Below are positions 1 to 11,226 of a stretch of DNA of 64,000 bases, piece by piece. Location: NCBI GenBank assembly GCA_029959605.1, contig JASCOC010000011.1:1-64000 (forward strand). Direction: 5' to 3'. The notes beneath the pieces were generated by a model. That model ran no database searches. It was given only the letters and a program-made list of their open reading frames with translations, and was not told the origin of the DNA. Both the position numbers and the translations under genes were made by a program. The DNA is from Lysobacteraceae bacterium PS02340 (GTDB taxonomy: Bacteria > Pseudomonadota > Gammaproteobacteria > Xanthomonadales > Xanthomonadaceae). The stretch's first letter is position 1. Each line of letters opens with the position of its first letter.

Positions 1-1392
1 GGCATCCAGGAAGACAGCGGCCTGTGGGCGGGGATCGACGGCAGCGTCGCGCTGGGCGCCGGCTCGCTGGCGGATCGTGCGAATACGGTGTCGGTCGGCC
101 GTGGGGGCGCGGAGCGCCAGATCACCAGCGTCGCCGCCGGCACGCAGGACACCGATGCGGTGAATCTCGCGCAGGTCCGCTCGATGACGTCGGTCCTGGG
201 CGAACTCGCGGAGAACGCGGTCGTCTACGACGCCGCCGACAAGGCGTCGCTGCGTCTGGCTGGCGTGGACGGCACGCGGATCGGCAACCTTGCCGAGGGT
301 GCGGTCTCCGCGACGAGCACAGACGCGATCAGTGGCCGCCAGCTGCACGCTGGCCTGCAGAGCGCTGCCGAAGCACTGGGCGGCGGCGCGACGGTGACCG
401 CGATCGGCACGCTCAGCGCGCCGTCGTATGCGATCCAGGGCAGCGCGTACGTCGGCATCGCCGCAACCTTTGCTGCACTCGACACGCAGATCACCCGCCT
501 CAACCAGCGTGTGGACCGGGTGGAAACGACCGTTGAACAGGGCGGGGCCAATGACCGCGTCGCGGTCGGCGGCGATACGCCGGCGACGGTCGGCGCCGAT
601 ACGGACGCGGTGGCCATCGGTGCGGGCGCAACGGCCAACGCCGACAACGGGGTGGCGCTCGGCGGCAACGCCTATGCGCACGGTCCCAACGACACCGCCA
701 TCGGTGGCAATGCGCGGGTGAATGCCGACGGCAGCACGGCGGTCGGCGCGAACAGCCGCATCTCGGCGAACGCCACCAATGCGGTCGCCGTCGGCGAGAG
801 CGCGTCGGTGCCGGCCGCCTCCGGCACCGCGATCGGACAGGGCGCGAGCGTCACCGCGCAGGGTGCCGTCGCCCTCGGCCAGGGCGCGGTGGCGGACCGG
901 GCGAACACGGTGTCGGTGGGCAACGCCACGCAACAGCGCCAGATCACGAACGTCGCCGCCGGCACGCAGACGACTGACGCCGCGAACGTCGGCCAGGTGC
1001 GCGCGGGCGTGACCGAGGCCAAGGCCTATGCCGACACCACCGCCACGCAGGCGGTCGCGACGTCCAAGGCCTACACCGACCAGCGCCTCGCCAGCTGGGG
1101 CGACCAGTTCGAGGTCTACCGCGGCGACGTGGAGCGTCGCTTCAGCGATACCGAGCGCCGCATCGACAAGCAGGGTGCGATGAGCGCCGCGATGTTGAAC
1201 ATGGCCACGAACGCGGCCGGCACCCAGAGTCCGCGCGGTCGCGTGGCGGTGGGCGCCGGTTTCCAGAGCGGCGAGCAGGCGCTGTCGATCGGCTACGCGA
1301 AGAAGGTCGGCGAGCGCGCGTCCTTCAGCCTGGGCGGTGCGTTCAGCGGGGACGAGAAGTCGGCCGGCATCGGCTTCGGTATCGATCTGTGA
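1..1392 (+). CDS. Trimeric autotransporter adhesin (YadA-like), C-terminal part
   Basis: The reading frame is open from the first base, so the gene is truncated by the window edge and 463 C-terminal residues are present. It contains two neck motifs, at about residues 38-59 and 314-334, the second reading QITNVAAGTQTTDAANVGQV. Between them lie YadA-type head repeats rich in AVA/IG/GA (about residues 182-310). A short coiled-coil stalk with repeated AYAD/AYTD follows. The last 55 or so residues are the YadA membrane anchor, ending in IGFGIDL. Family members trimerise in the outer membrane and bind host surfaces or other cells. Assignment to the family is firm; the ligand is unknown. Confidence 0.93.
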   Translation, partial: GIQEDSGLWAGIDGSVALGAGSLADRANTVSVGRGGAERQITSVAAGTQDTDAVNLAQVRSMTSVLGELAENAVVYDAADKASLRLAGVDGTRIGNLAEGAVSATSTDAISGRQLHAGLQSAAEALGGGATVTAIGTLSAPSYAIQGSAYVGIAATFAALDTQITRLNQRVDRVETTVEQGGANDRVAVGGDTPATVGADTDAVAIGAGATANADNGVALGGNAYAHGPNDTAIGGNARVNADGSTAVGANSRISANATNAVAVGESASVPAASGTAIGQGASVTAQGAVALGQGAVADRANTVSVGNATQQRQITNVAAGTQTTDAANVGQVRAGVTEAKAYADTTATQAVATSKAYTDQRLASWGDQFEVYRGDVERRFSDTERRIDKQGAMSAAMLNMATNAAGTQSPRGRVAVGAGFQSGEQALSIGYAKKVGERASFSLGGAFSGDEKSAGIGFGIDL

Positions 1393-1472
1393 CATCCCAC
1401 GGCGGCGTCCCGCGCCGCCGTCTTTCCCGATTCGCCCATCCGGGCACCCTTCCTTCGACGGAGACACGTTCC

Positions 1473-3332
1473 ATGCGCATCCAGACCACACTCGGCGCCG
1501 CGATCGCCGCCATCCTGCTGACCGGCGCCGCCCAGGCGGCCCCGCCCAGCCTCGACCGGACCGTGACCCGCGACCTCGCCGCGCCGGCCGCGGGCATCGG
1601 GGGGCAGCGCTTCGTGGTCAAGACCACGGCCGCCTCCGCACCGGGCCGTACTGCGCTGACCAGCGCGCTGGGCACCTCGGTGCGCCGCGCCGGACTCGCC
1701 GCCGCCGTGCAGGCGACCACTACCGCCGCCGCACGTCCGGCCGCCACTGCGCGCGTGCTGCGCAGCATGGGTGCGCCCGGCTGGCACGTCGTGCAGGCCT
1801 CGCGCGCGCTCACGGCTTCGGAGCAGGCGAGCTTCATCCGCGAGCTGTCCGCCGAGCCGGGCGTGCTCAAGGTCGAGCCCGACCGCCTCTACCAGCGCGC
1901 CGACGTCGCCCGCACTGCTCAGGCACTGCCCGCTGCCGCGCCGAACGATCCCAACTACGCGCGCTTCCAGTGGAACTTCAACAACGCGACCGGTGGCGTG
2001 CGGGCCGAGCAGGGCTGGGAGATCTCGACCGGCGAGGGCGTGGTCGTCGCAGTGATCGACACCGGCATCGTGCAGAACCACGTCGATCTCGCGGCCAATG
2101 TGCTGCCGGGCTACGACATGATTTCCGACAAGCGCGTGTCGCGCCGCGACACCGACGGCCGCGTCGCCGGTGGCTGGGATGTCGGCGACTGGGTGGAAGC
2201 GAACTACTGCACCGCACTCGGCGGACAGCCGCACGCGCCCGAGGACAGCTCCTGGCACGGCAGCCACGTCGCCGGCACGATCGCGCAGCAGACCAACAAC
2301 GGCATCGGCCTCGCCGGCCTCGCCCATGGCGCCAAGGTGGTCCCGGTGCGCGTACTCGGATCCTGCGGCGGCTTCGGCAGTGATATCGCCGACGGCATGC
2401 TGTGGGCGGCCGGTGCGCCGGTGGAAGGCCTGCCGGTGAATCCGAATCCCGCCGAAGTGCTCAACATGAGTCTCGGTAGCGGCGGCCCGCAGGCGTGCCC
2501 GGCGCTGTACCAGGACGCGATCAACCAGGTGAACAATCTCGGCGCGATCATCGTCGTGGCCGCGGGCAATTCCAACGCCGACGCCGGCACCTACACGATG
2601 GGCGCCTGCAGCGGCGTCATCGCGGTCGGCGCGACGCGGGTCACCGGTGGCAAGGCGAGCTACTCCAGCTGGGGCACGCGCGTGGACCTGTCCGCGCCCG
2701 GCGGTGGCGGTTCGATCGACGGCGATCCGAACGGCTACATCTTCCAGGCGATCAACGCCGGCACGACGCGCCCGACCGGCGAGTACGTGCTCGGCGGGTA
2801 CACCGGCACCTCGATGGCCTCGCCGCACGTCGCGGCCGCCGTGGCGATGGTGCAGAGCGTCGTCGACGTGCCGCTGAAGTGGGGCGAGATGCGCGACCTG
2901 CTGCGCCGCACGGCGCGTCCGTTCCCGGCTTCCATTCCCGGTTCCACGCCGATGGGCACGGGCATCCTCGATGTCGCAACGCTGCTCAACCGTGCGACCC
3001 AGCCACCCTGCACCGAGAACTGCGTGCCGCCCACGGTGGAGCTGTCGAACAAAGTGGAGCTGCGCGGACTGTCGAACGGCGCCGAAGATGCGGTCTTCAG
3101 CTTCCGCGCCGAAGCCGGCAAGACGCTGAGCTTCATGACCTACAACGGGACGGGCAACGTCTCGATGTACGTGGCCGCCGGCCGCGTGCCGACGCCGACC
3201 GATCGCGACGGGTTCTCCACGCGCGCCAACAGCAATACCGAGACCGTGCGCTTCACCGCGCCGATGGCCGGCACCTACTACGTGCGCCTGACCGGCACCT
3301 ATGCCGGCATGACCCTGGTCGCACGCCAGTAA
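1473..3332 (+). CDS. Secreted S8 family serine protease (subtilisin-like)
   Basis: A 619-residue protein with a Sec signal peptide (cut near AQA-A, residue 22), a propeptide region and a peptidase S8 domain. The catalytic triad is visible: Asp196 (VIDTG), His262 (WHGSHVAGT) and Ser447 (GTSMASPH). A PPC-like beta domain forms the last 80 or so residues. The ATG at 1473 was chosen because it starts the signal peptide and follows a GGAGA box; an upstream in-frame start at 1389 would add 28 unlikely residues. Xanthomonadaceae export many such proteases through the type II pathway for extracellular protein degradation. It is probably monocistronic. Confidence 0.95.
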   Translation: MRIQTTLGAAIAAILLTGAAQAAPPSLDRTVTRDLAAPAAGIGGQRFVVKTTAASAPGRTALTSALGTSVRRAGLAAAVQATTTAAARPAATARVLRSMGAPGWHVVQASRALTASEQASFIRELSAEPGVLKVEPDRLYQRADVARTAQALPAAAPNDPNYARFQWNFNNATGGVRAEQGWEISTGEGVVVAVIDTGIVQNHVDLAANVLPGYDMISDKRVSRRDTDGRVAGGWDVGDWVEANYCTALGGQPHAPEDSSWHGSHVAGTIAQQTNNGIGLAGLAHGAKVVPVRVLGSCGGFGSDIADGMLWAAGAPVEGLPVNPNPAEVLNMSLGSGGPQACPALYQDAINQVNNLGAIIVVAAGNSNADAGTYTMGACSGVIAVGATRVTGGKASYSSWGTRVDLSAPGGGGSIDGDPNGYIFQAINAGTTRPTGEYVLGGYTGTSMASPHVAAAVAMVQSVVDVPLKWGEMRDLLRRTARPFPASIPGSTPMGTGILDVATLLNRATQPPCTENCVPPTVELSNKVELRGLSNGAEDAVFSFRAEAGKTLSFMTYNGTGNVSMYVAAGRVPTPTDRDGFSTRANSNTETVRFTAPMAGTYYVRLTGTYAGMTLVARQ

Positions 3333-3387
3333 GCCGGAGATGCCGCCCGCGTCGGTCCGCCGACGCGGGTGGCGATCGCCCACGCCC

Positions 3388-3690
3388 ATGCCCAGGCCGC
3401 CGGACATCCGATTCGACTGGCTGACGGTCCTGCCGTACTGGGGGCCGAAGGACGATGGCTGCGAAACGCTCGAAGTCGCACTCTCCGACTTCATCCACCG
3501 CAGCGGCATGACCGGTACGGAGTGGCAGTTCGCCTTCGTGTCCTGGGCCAGTGCGCGGCTGATCCGGACCGGCGAGTGGTACGAGATCGCGGCACGCGAC
3601 ACGCGCGGCGGCATCGAGGTGCTGCGCATCGTGCGGGATCCCGGCCCGGCACCGTGTCCGCGAACCGGTGGAACCCCGACACCCGACTGA
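3388..3690 (+). CDS. Small hypothetical protein, first of a tandem paralog pair
   Basis: About 100 residues with no recognised family and no signal peptide or membrane segment. It is rich in Trp and acidic residues. Its central 75 residues align end to end with the next gene: both open with (F/Y)DWL, have a D-D pair near position 15, a central SW, then RL, G-WYE and a closing I-V. The pair therefore looks like a tandem duplication. Start 3388 is preferred because the homology begins just after it; an in-frame ATG at 3340 is also possible. Function is unknown. Confidence 0.6.
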   Translation: MPRPPDIRFDWLTVLPYWGPKDDGCETLEVALSDFIHRSGMTGTEWQFAFVSWASARLIRTGEWYEIAARDTRGGIEVLRIVRDPGPAPCPRTGGTPTPD

Positions 3691-3739
3691 CGCTGCAGAC
3701 CGTCGCGAGGCGCAACGCGCGCGCGATGCGACACGACCG

Positions 3740-4000
3740 ATGCAATCACCGACACGCCCACCTGCGAACTACGACTGGCTGCTGACCTGGACCGACTGGT
3801 CCGCGCGCGACGATCACCGGCTCGAAGCGGTGTTCGACCTGGCGACATTCCTGCAGCGCAGCCAGGCCGCGCACGGCTCCTGGTCACTCGATTTCCTGTC
3901 CTGGAAATGCGAACGCCTGGTCAGCGACGGCTGCTGGTACGAAGCACGCATGGAACATAGGCGGGACCGCATCGACGTGCGCGTGGTGCTCGATCGCTGA
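3740..4000 (+). CDS. Small hypothetical protein, second of a tandem paralog pair
   Basis: About 86 residues and a diverged duplicate of the gene just upstream, sharing (F/Y)DWL, D-D, SW, RL and G-WYE positions. An in-frame ATG at 3668 would overlap the upstream gene; the ATG at 3740 fits the start of homology better. It has no secretion signal and I cannot assign a domain. The two genes are 49 bases apart and probably co-transcribed. The conserved Trp/Tyr residues suggest a small folded domain, but that is inference. Confidence 0.6.
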   Translation: MQSPTRPPANYDWLLTWTDWSARDDHRLEAVFDLATFLQRSQAAHGSWSLDFLSWKCERLVSDGCWYEARMEHRRDRIDVRVVLDR

Positions 4001-4044
4001 CTGCGCGGCTTGCGCCGATGCGCGGGAGCGGGTGCAATGCGGGC

Positions 4045-4797
4045 ATGCGCATTCCCCTCGTTCTGCTGGCCGCGCTGCTGCTGTCGGCCTGTGCCCACCA
4101 GTCGCCCCGCAATCCGCTGGCCACCTGGGTGCCGTCGACCAATCACGATGCACGTCGACCGGTGCTGGTGGTGCTGCACTACACCGAGCAGGAATCGGTG
4201 CAGCGCAGTCTCGACACGCTGCGCACCGCCAACAGCGGCGGCCGCGTGAGTTCGCATTACCTGATCGGCCAGAACGGCGAGCGCTATCAACTCGTGTCCG
4301 ATCTCGACCGCGCGTGGCATGCCGGTGCCGGCAGCTGGGGCGCGGTGTCGGACGTGAACTCCGCCTCGATCGGCATCGAACTCGACAACAACGGCCGCGT
4401 GCCCTTCACCGAACCGCTGGTCGAGAGCCTGCTGGTGCTGCTGGGCGATCTGAAGACGCGCTGGCGCATTCCGCCCGAGAACTTCATCGGCCACTCGGAC
4501 CTCGCGCCCGGCCGCAAGGTCGACCCTGGCGTGCATTTCCCGTGGAAGCGTCTGGCGCAACACGGTTACGGCGTCTGGCCGCGCGACGACACACCGCCGG
4601 CGCCGGCGGGCTTCGATGTGGTGCAGGCGTTGCGCGTCGTGGGCTATCCGGTCGACGATCTCGACGCGACGGCGCGGGCGTTCCGTTTGCGGTTCCGCGC
4701 GCTGGCCGAAGGGCCGCTGGATGCGGAGGATCAGCGGATCCTCTATGCGCTGGTGCAGGGGTGGACGATTCCGGCGGATGCTGCCGTGCAGCCGTAG
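4045..4797 (+). CDS. N-acetylmuramoyl-L-alanine amidase, AmiD-like lipoprotein
   Basis: A 250-residue protein with a lipoprotein signal (lipobox LSAC, Cys16) and an Amidase_2 domain. Zinc ligands are inferred from motifs: His45 in LHYTE, His150 in GHSDLAPGRKVDPG, and Asp160, with Lys157 in the usual catalytic position. The C-terminal 60 residues resemble the peptidoglycan-binding tail of E. coli AmiD. It would cleave the bond between MurNAc and L-Ala in the periplasm, releasing stem peptides for recycling. Start 4045 was chosen because it gives the clean lipoprotein signal; an upstream ATG at 4018 is in frame. Confidence 0.9.
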   Translation: MRIPLVLLAALLLSACAHQSPRNPLATWVPSTNHDARRPVLVVLHYTEQESVQRSLDTLRTANSGGRVSSHYLIGQNGERYQLVSDLDRAWHAGAGSWGAVSDVNSASIGIELDNNGRVPFTEPLVESLLVLLGDLKTRWRIPPENFIGHSDLAPGRKVDPGVHFPWKRLAQHGYGVWPRDDTPPAPAGFDVVQALRVVGYPVDDLDATARAFRLRFRALAEGPLDAEDQRILYALVQGWTIPADAAVQP

Positions 4798-4850
4798 CTT
4801 TGCAGTTGCAGTTGCTTCGCTCTTCCCAAATCTCGATGACGCAGTAGCGA

Positions 4851-5335
4851 CTGCAGACCCGTAGGGCGCCGCACAGGACGTGCGGCGTTTTCCGACCGAG
4901 GCAGGATGCCGAGTCGGAAAATCCCGGTTCGCTAAAAGCCGCGGGCTGTGGACGTGTCGGGGAGACGTTTTTCTTTCGTTCCGTTTCTTTTGGCGTCAAC
5001 CAAAAGAAATGAACTCGGCCGCGTCAGCGGACGAAAGCGTTTGATCTACGCCTGTGCATTTGCCTCCGGCGTGAGAAGCAACGTCAAACGCTTCCACTCG
5101 CCTTGCGGCGAGCGGGTTCATTTCTTTTGCTGGCCCACGCACGCAGTGCGAACGGCGAAGCCGGCCCCGACGGGGCGAGCATCGAAGATGCGAGTCAAAG
5201 AAACGGAATCAAAGAAAAGGGCCAGCCCCGACGAAGCTCACCCGGCGTGTCACCTGTTCCGGGATTTTCCGACTCGCCATCCTGGCTCGGTCGGAAAACG
5301 CCGCACATCCATGTGCGGCGCCCTACGGGTCTGCG
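4851..5335. repeat. 485-bp quasi-palindromic element with ~75-bp terminal inverted repeats
   Basis: This fills most of a 674-bp gene-free gap. The outer arms at 4853-4927 and 5259-5334 are near-perfect inverted copies. Inside them are nested inverted segments at 5000-5014/5116-5129 and 5035-5044/5084-5093, plus a diverged pair around 4967-4992/5193-5219. The single strand could fold into one very long hairpin. AGCGA flanks the element on both sides (4846-4850 and 5336-5340), which could be a 5-bp target-site duplication. Open frames across it look spurious. It may be a MITE-like or other dispersed non-coding element. Confidence 0.75.
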
Positions 5336-5427
5336 AGCGATGTAAGCGCGTCCCGAGAAAGCAAGAGCACAGCAACCGCAGAACAACTGCGATAGCCAAC
5401 GCAAAAAGCAAAGCCCACAACGCAACT

Positions 5428-5445
5428 GGCCCGCCGAAGCGGGCC
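5428..5445 (-). terminator. Hairpin downstream of icd
   Basis: A perfect 7-bp stem, GGCCCGC/GCGGGCC with a CGAA loop, lies 27 bases past the icd stop on the minus strand. There is no clear U tract, so it is at best a weak intrinsic terminator. Confidence 0.5.
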
Positions 5446-5471
5446 TGTCGATCACACATTGAAGCGAATGC

Positions 5472-7916
<2,445 letters not shown>

Positions 7917-7921
7917 CTACG

Positions 7922-7945
7922 AAAAAACGCGGCCGGAGCCGCGTT
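7922..7945 (-). terminator. Rho-independent terminator after the 7975-8439 gene
   Basis: On the minus strand an 8-bp stem, AACGCGGC/GCCGCGTT, runs straight into a T6 run, 30 bases past the lipoprotein gene stop. This is one of the clearest intrinsic terminators in the window. Confidence 0.85.
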
Positions 7946-7974
7946 CGTGTTCGAAGCCGTGCGCGCGCTGCGGC

Positions 7975-8439
7975 CTACTTCACCGAGAACTCGCGCGTCT
8001 CCACCACCGTACCGTCGAGCGAGATCTCCAGCTTGTAGGTGCCGACCGGCCAGCCTTCGGGATGGTGGATGTCGAAGGCGATGACCTGCGGGCCGGCGGC
8101 GACATCCGCCTCGGTGTTGCGGACCAGCTGGCCTTCGCCGAACGTCCAGCGCGCGGCGAGCTTGGCCGCGCTTTCGCCCTCGGTGCCGACCGACGCGTAG
8201 ATGGTGTCGGTGGTCGCGAACTCGGACGCCGGCGTCGACACGCGGTTCTGGTCGTCGACGGCGTTGCCGAGTTCGACGCTGGTGACCGTGGCCGGTGCTG
8301 GCGGTGTGGGCGCCGGCGGTGGCTCGGGCGCGGTCGGTGCCGGCGGCGGCGCCGTGGTGGGCGCATCGCGATTGCAGCCGGCGAGCAGGAGCGCGCCACC
8401 GAGTGCGGCAGCCAGGGTCAGGACGACGGGTCGGGTCAT
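7975..8439 (-). CDS. Hypothetical lipoprotein with Pro-rich linker
   Basis: A 154-residue protein with a lipoprotein signal (LLAGC) followed by a Pro/Ala/Thr-rich linker of about 30 residues. A C-terminal beta domain (about residues 60-154) holds the phrase GWPVGTYKLEISLDG. Such domains are common in periplasmic or outer-membrane-anchored proteins of this family; I cannot name one with confidence. The start at 8439 has a good ribosome-binding site (AGGAG). The neighbouring LysM gene is upstream on the same strand with a 25-base gap, so both may form an envelope operon. Confidence 0.8.
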   Translation of the reverse strand: MTRPVVLTLAAALGGALLLAGCNRDAPTTAPPPAPTAPEPPPAPTPPAPATVTSVELGNAVDDQNRVSTPASEFATTDTIYASVGTEGESAAKLAARWTFGEGQLVRNTEADVAAGPQVIAFDIHHPEGWPVGTYKLEISLDGTVVETREFSVK

Positions 8440-8464
8440 GGAAACTCCTGGAATCGGGAATCGG

Positions 8465-8662
8465 TCACGCGGCAGGCAGCTGCAGCACCTGGCCGGCATG
8501 GAGGGCATCGGGATCGTCGAGCACGTCGCGGTTGGCGTCGAACAGCTCGCGCCAGCGGTCCCGCGCACCGAGTTCGGATTCGGCGATTCCGGACAGGCTG
8601 TCACCCTTGCGCACAACGTACGTGCGCATCGGGTGGGGGTCGGGAATGCGGGAAGGCGTCAT
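8465..8662 (-). CDS. Small LysM-domain protein
   Basis: A 65-residue protein (or 54 residues if the internal ATG at 8629 is used) that is essentially a single LysM module: TYVVRKGDSLSGIAESELG near the start and AGQVLQL near the end. LysM binds N-acetylglucosamine in peptidoglycan. There is no signal peptide, so it may act in the cytoplasm, as with other small LysM proteins, or the N-terminus may be misjudged. It lies directly upstream of the lipoprotein gene and is probably co-transcribed with it. Confidence 0.78.
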   Translation of the reverse strand: MTPSRIPDPHPMRTYVVRKGDSLSGIAESELGARDRWRELFDANRDVLDDPDALHAGQVLQLPAA

Positions 8663-8740
8663 GGCCGGGCGTGCGTGGAGGCGACGGCGCAGGCTCCCAC
8701 GCCCCGCGTTAAGAATCCATCGCGCGGGGCGGGCAATCGC

Positions 8741-9574
8741 CTACTGCCGTTCGTCGCGCAGGCGCGCGGGCATGGCGTGCCCGGGCGTTGCCCGCCACGG
8801 ATTGATGTCCAGCCCGCCGCGCCGCGTGTAGCGCGCCTCGACCGACAGCGTCTCCGGATGGCAACGCGCCAGCAGGTCGACGAACACGCGTTCGACGCAT
8901 TGCTCGTGGAATTCGGCGTGATCGCGGAACGACACCAGATACCGCAGCAGCGCGGCGCGATCGATGCGCGGCCCGCGATAGGCGATGTGCAGGCTCGCCC
9001 AGTCGGGCTGGCCGGTGACCGGGCAGTTCGACTTCAGCAGCGCCGAGGTCAGCTGTTCTTCGACGATCTCGCCGGCATCGGCCGCGAGCAGCGAGGCATC
9101 GGGCGGGCCGTAGCTGGCGATCTCGACCTCGAGCGCGTCGATCGATGCGCCGTCGTGCGCGACGTCGGCCATCGCGGGCAACCCGAACACGACGTCGACG
9201 CGCGCACCGGCGGACTGCGACAGGTCGTCGACGATGCGCACGCGCACGGCCTCGGCCGTGTCGAAGCGCGTGTGGTTGAGCGAATTGAGATAGAGCTTCA
9301 GCGACTTCGACTCGACCAGAAGCGGCGAATCGCCCGGCACGGTGATCGTCGCTGTCGCCACGACCGGCTTGCCGCGCGTGTCCAGCCAGCTCAGTTCGTA
9401 GGCATGCCAGCGGTCGTGACCGACGAAGGGCAGCGCCGCGCCGATACCGATCTCCGCACGCCCGAGCGTGCGCGCGATCGGGAACAGCAGCCCCGGATCG
9501 TAATGACGCGGATAGGCGACCTCGCGGCCGAGCGGAATGGGCGGCGCGGCCGCGATGGGGGTTCGGGGGGACAT
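8741..9574 (-). CDS. queF: NADPH-dependent 7-cyano-7-deazaguanine reductase
   Basis: A 277-residue QueF of the long (two-domain, E. coli-like) type. The NADPH-binding QueF motif [11 protein letters not shown] lies at residues 88-98. The nucleophile is Cys184 ([12 protein letters not shown]) with catalytic Asp191, and FHEQC follows at about 222-226. The enzyme reduces the nitrile preQ0 to the amine preQ1 in queuosine synthesis for tRNA. I looked for a preQ1 riboswitch in the upstream bases and saw none. It stands as a single minus-strand gene. Confidence 0.96.
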   Translation of the reverse strand: MSPRTPIAAAPPIPLGREVAYPRHYDPGLLFPIARTLGRAEIGIGAALPFVGHDRWHAYELSWLDTRGKPVVATATITVPGDSPLLVESKSLKLYLNSLNHTRFDTAEAVRVRIVDDLSQSAGARVDVVFGLPAMADVAHDGASIDALEVEIASYGPPDASLLAADAGEIVEEQLTSALLKSNCPVTGQPDWASLHIAYRGPRIDRAALLRYLVSFRDHAEFHEQCVERVFVDLLARCHPETLSVEARYTRRGGLDINPWRATPGHAMPARLRDERQ

Positions 9575-9659
9575 GCGGGGATTTTAGCGCCGGGGGGATG
9601 ACGGGCGTTGCGTGGGGGCGTACGTCAGGGCGTCAGAAGGTCAGGCCGTCAGCCTGTCT

Positions 9660-9700
9660 GCGTCGGATGCGTCGGATGCGTCGGATGCGTCGGATGCGTC
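9660..9700. repeat. 9-bp tandem repeat, about 4.5 copies
   Basis: GCGTCGGAT is repeated four times in a row, followed by a partial copy. It lies between the divergent ends of queF and the M20 gene and is preceded by looser CGTCAG repeats from 9620. It is non-coding. A copy-number change here could be a strain marker. Confidence 0.85.
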
Positions 9701-9718
9701 AGCCCTCGATCCGTCGCC

Positions 9719-9770
9719 CCGGCGGCTTTCAACAGACGCATGTCTGGTCACGCCCGGGGCCAGCGACTTG
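9719..9770. repeat. REP-like palindromic repeat, copy 1
   Basis: Bases 9719-9750 are identical to 17250-17281 (32 bp). The unit carries an inner CAGAC-GCAT-GTCTG hairpin inside an outer CCGG-type stem. It is intergenic, past the 3' end of the M20 gene. Two identical copies 7.5 kb apart point to a dispersed repeat family. Confidence 0.75.
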
Positions 9771-9790
9771 CGCTCACGTTCGAAAACGCC

Positions 9791-11104
9791 TCAACCCTCT
9801 CCCGCATCCAGATAATCCAGGCTCACCTGCAGCATCGCCCGCAGCCCGAGATCCAGCGCGGACTCGTCGAGGTCGAACTGCGGCGAATGGTTGCTCGGCG
9901 CGGTCGCCGGGTCCTTGCCAGCCGCCGTCGCGCCGACGAAGAAGAACATCGCGGGGACTTCCTTCGCGTAGTACGCGAAATCCTCGGCGCCCATGTTGAG
10001 CGGGGTTTCGACGACGTTCTCCGCGCCGGCCACGGCCTGCAGGCTCGGCAGCAGGCGCGCGGTCAGAGCCGGGTCGTTGACGGTGACCGGGTTGCCGGTG
10101 GCGTCGGGCACATGCGCTTCGACGGTGGCGCCGTGCGCGGCGGCGACGTGTTCGGCCACGTTCTTCAGGTCGGCGAAGATGTCGCTGCGCACGTCTTCGT
10201 CGAAGGTGCGGATCGTGCCGACCAGCTCGACGCTGTCTGGAATGATGTTGTAGCGGATGCCGCCCTTGATCGCGCCGAAGCTGACGACCGCAGGCAACGT
10301 GGAGATGTTGGTGCGGCGACTGACGATGGTCTGCGCGGTGCCGATCAGGTCGGCCGCGGCGACGATCGGATCGATGCCGCCCCAGGGCCGCGAGCCGTGC
10401 GTCTGCCGGCCGATGACCTTGATGTTGAAACGGTCGGACGCGGCCATCAGCGGGCCACCGCGCACGCCGAGCTGGCCGGCCTGCAGCGTCGAGAACACAT
10501 GCAGCCCGAAGATCGCGTCCGGCTTGAAGTCGCGGAAGATGCCTTCGGCCAGCATCATCGACGCGCCGCCGTCCTCGTCGTCGGGCGGGCCTTCCTCGGC
10601 CGGCTGGAACACGAACAGCACCTCGCCGGCCAACTGCTCGCGCATGCCGACCAGCGCTTCGGCCACGCCCATCAGGATCGCGACGTGCGCATCGTGGCCG
10701 CAGGCGTGCATGACGCCGGTGGGTTCGCCGCGGTAGGTCGTGGTCGCGGTGGAGGCGAACGGCAGGCCGGTCTGTTCGGTCACCGGCAACGCGTCCATGT
10801 CGGCGCGCAGCGCGATCTTCGGGCCGGGACGTCCGCCCTTGAGGACGGCGGTCACGCCGGTGTGTGCGATGCCGGTCTTCGGTTCGAGGCCGAGGCTGCG
10901 CAGGTGCTCGGCGACCAGTGCCGCGGTACGCGTCTCGCGGTTGCCGAGCTCGGGATGCTGGTGGATGTCGCGACGCCAGTCGACGAGTTTGGCCTGCAGC
11001 GCAGTCGCCGCACTGGCGACTTCGGGGCGTTGCGGGCCTTGCGCATGCGACAGAACAGGCAGGGCGGCGCAGGCGCACAGCAGCGCGGTGGCGAGACGAT
11101 GCAT
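9791..11104 (-). CDS. Secreted M20 family amidohydrolase (hippurate hydrolase-like)
   Basis: A 437-residue protein with a signal peptide (cut near SHA-Q, residue 21) and a peptidase M20D/amidohydrolase fold. Metal-site motifs are RRDIHQHPE (44-52), ACGHDAH (134-140, Cys135 and His137) and QPAEEG (168-173). Relatives deacylate N-acyl amino acids such as hippurate or IAA conjugates. The signal peptide places this one in the periplasm. The substrate cannot be read from sequence. It is a single minus-strand gene. Confidence 0.93.
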   Translation of the reverse strand: MHRLATALLCACAALPVLSHAQGPQRPEVASAATALQAKLVDWRRDIHQHPELGNRETRTAALVAEHLRSLGLEPKTGIAHTGVTAVLKGGRPGPKIALRADMDALPVTEQTGLPFASTATTTYRGEPTGVMHACGHDAHVAILMGVAEALVGMREQLAGEVLFVFQPAEEGPPDDEDGGASMMLAEGIFRDFKPDAIFGLHVFSTLQAGQLGVRGGPLMAASDRFNIKVIGRQTHGSRPWGGIDPIVAAADLIGTAQTIVSRRTNISTLPAVVSFGAIKGGIRYNIIPDSVELVGTIRTFDEDVRSDIFADLKNVAEHVAAAHGATVEAHVPDATGNPVTVNDPALTARLLPSLQAVAGAENVVETPLNMGAEDFAYYAKEVPAMFFFVGATAAGKDPATAPSNHSPQFDLDESALDLGLRAMLQVSLDYLDAGEG

Positions 11105-11226
11105 CGGCGGATCCTCGGCGGGTGACCGGTCGATGCTAGTGGATCAGCGGGCCCGCAGGCGCAATGCAGACAGCGCGCTTGCGCGCGCTTTCCTGATCAG
11201 GACCCGATCGATCGCGACGTGCGCGG

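Noticed and set aside
1293..3887. Very long open frame antisense to the S8 protease gene
   Set aside because: High G+C makes long antisense frames common; the translation is Arg/His/Gly-rich low complexity while the plus strand encodes a complete protease with its triad.
9575..9659. Upstream region of queF checked for a preQ1 riboswitch
   Set aside because: Neither a small C-rich pseudoknot layout nor a conserved A-rich tail could be seen.
9660..9700. Short tandem repeat considered as CRISPR
   Set aside because: Units are 9 bp with no spacers and no cas genes nearby.
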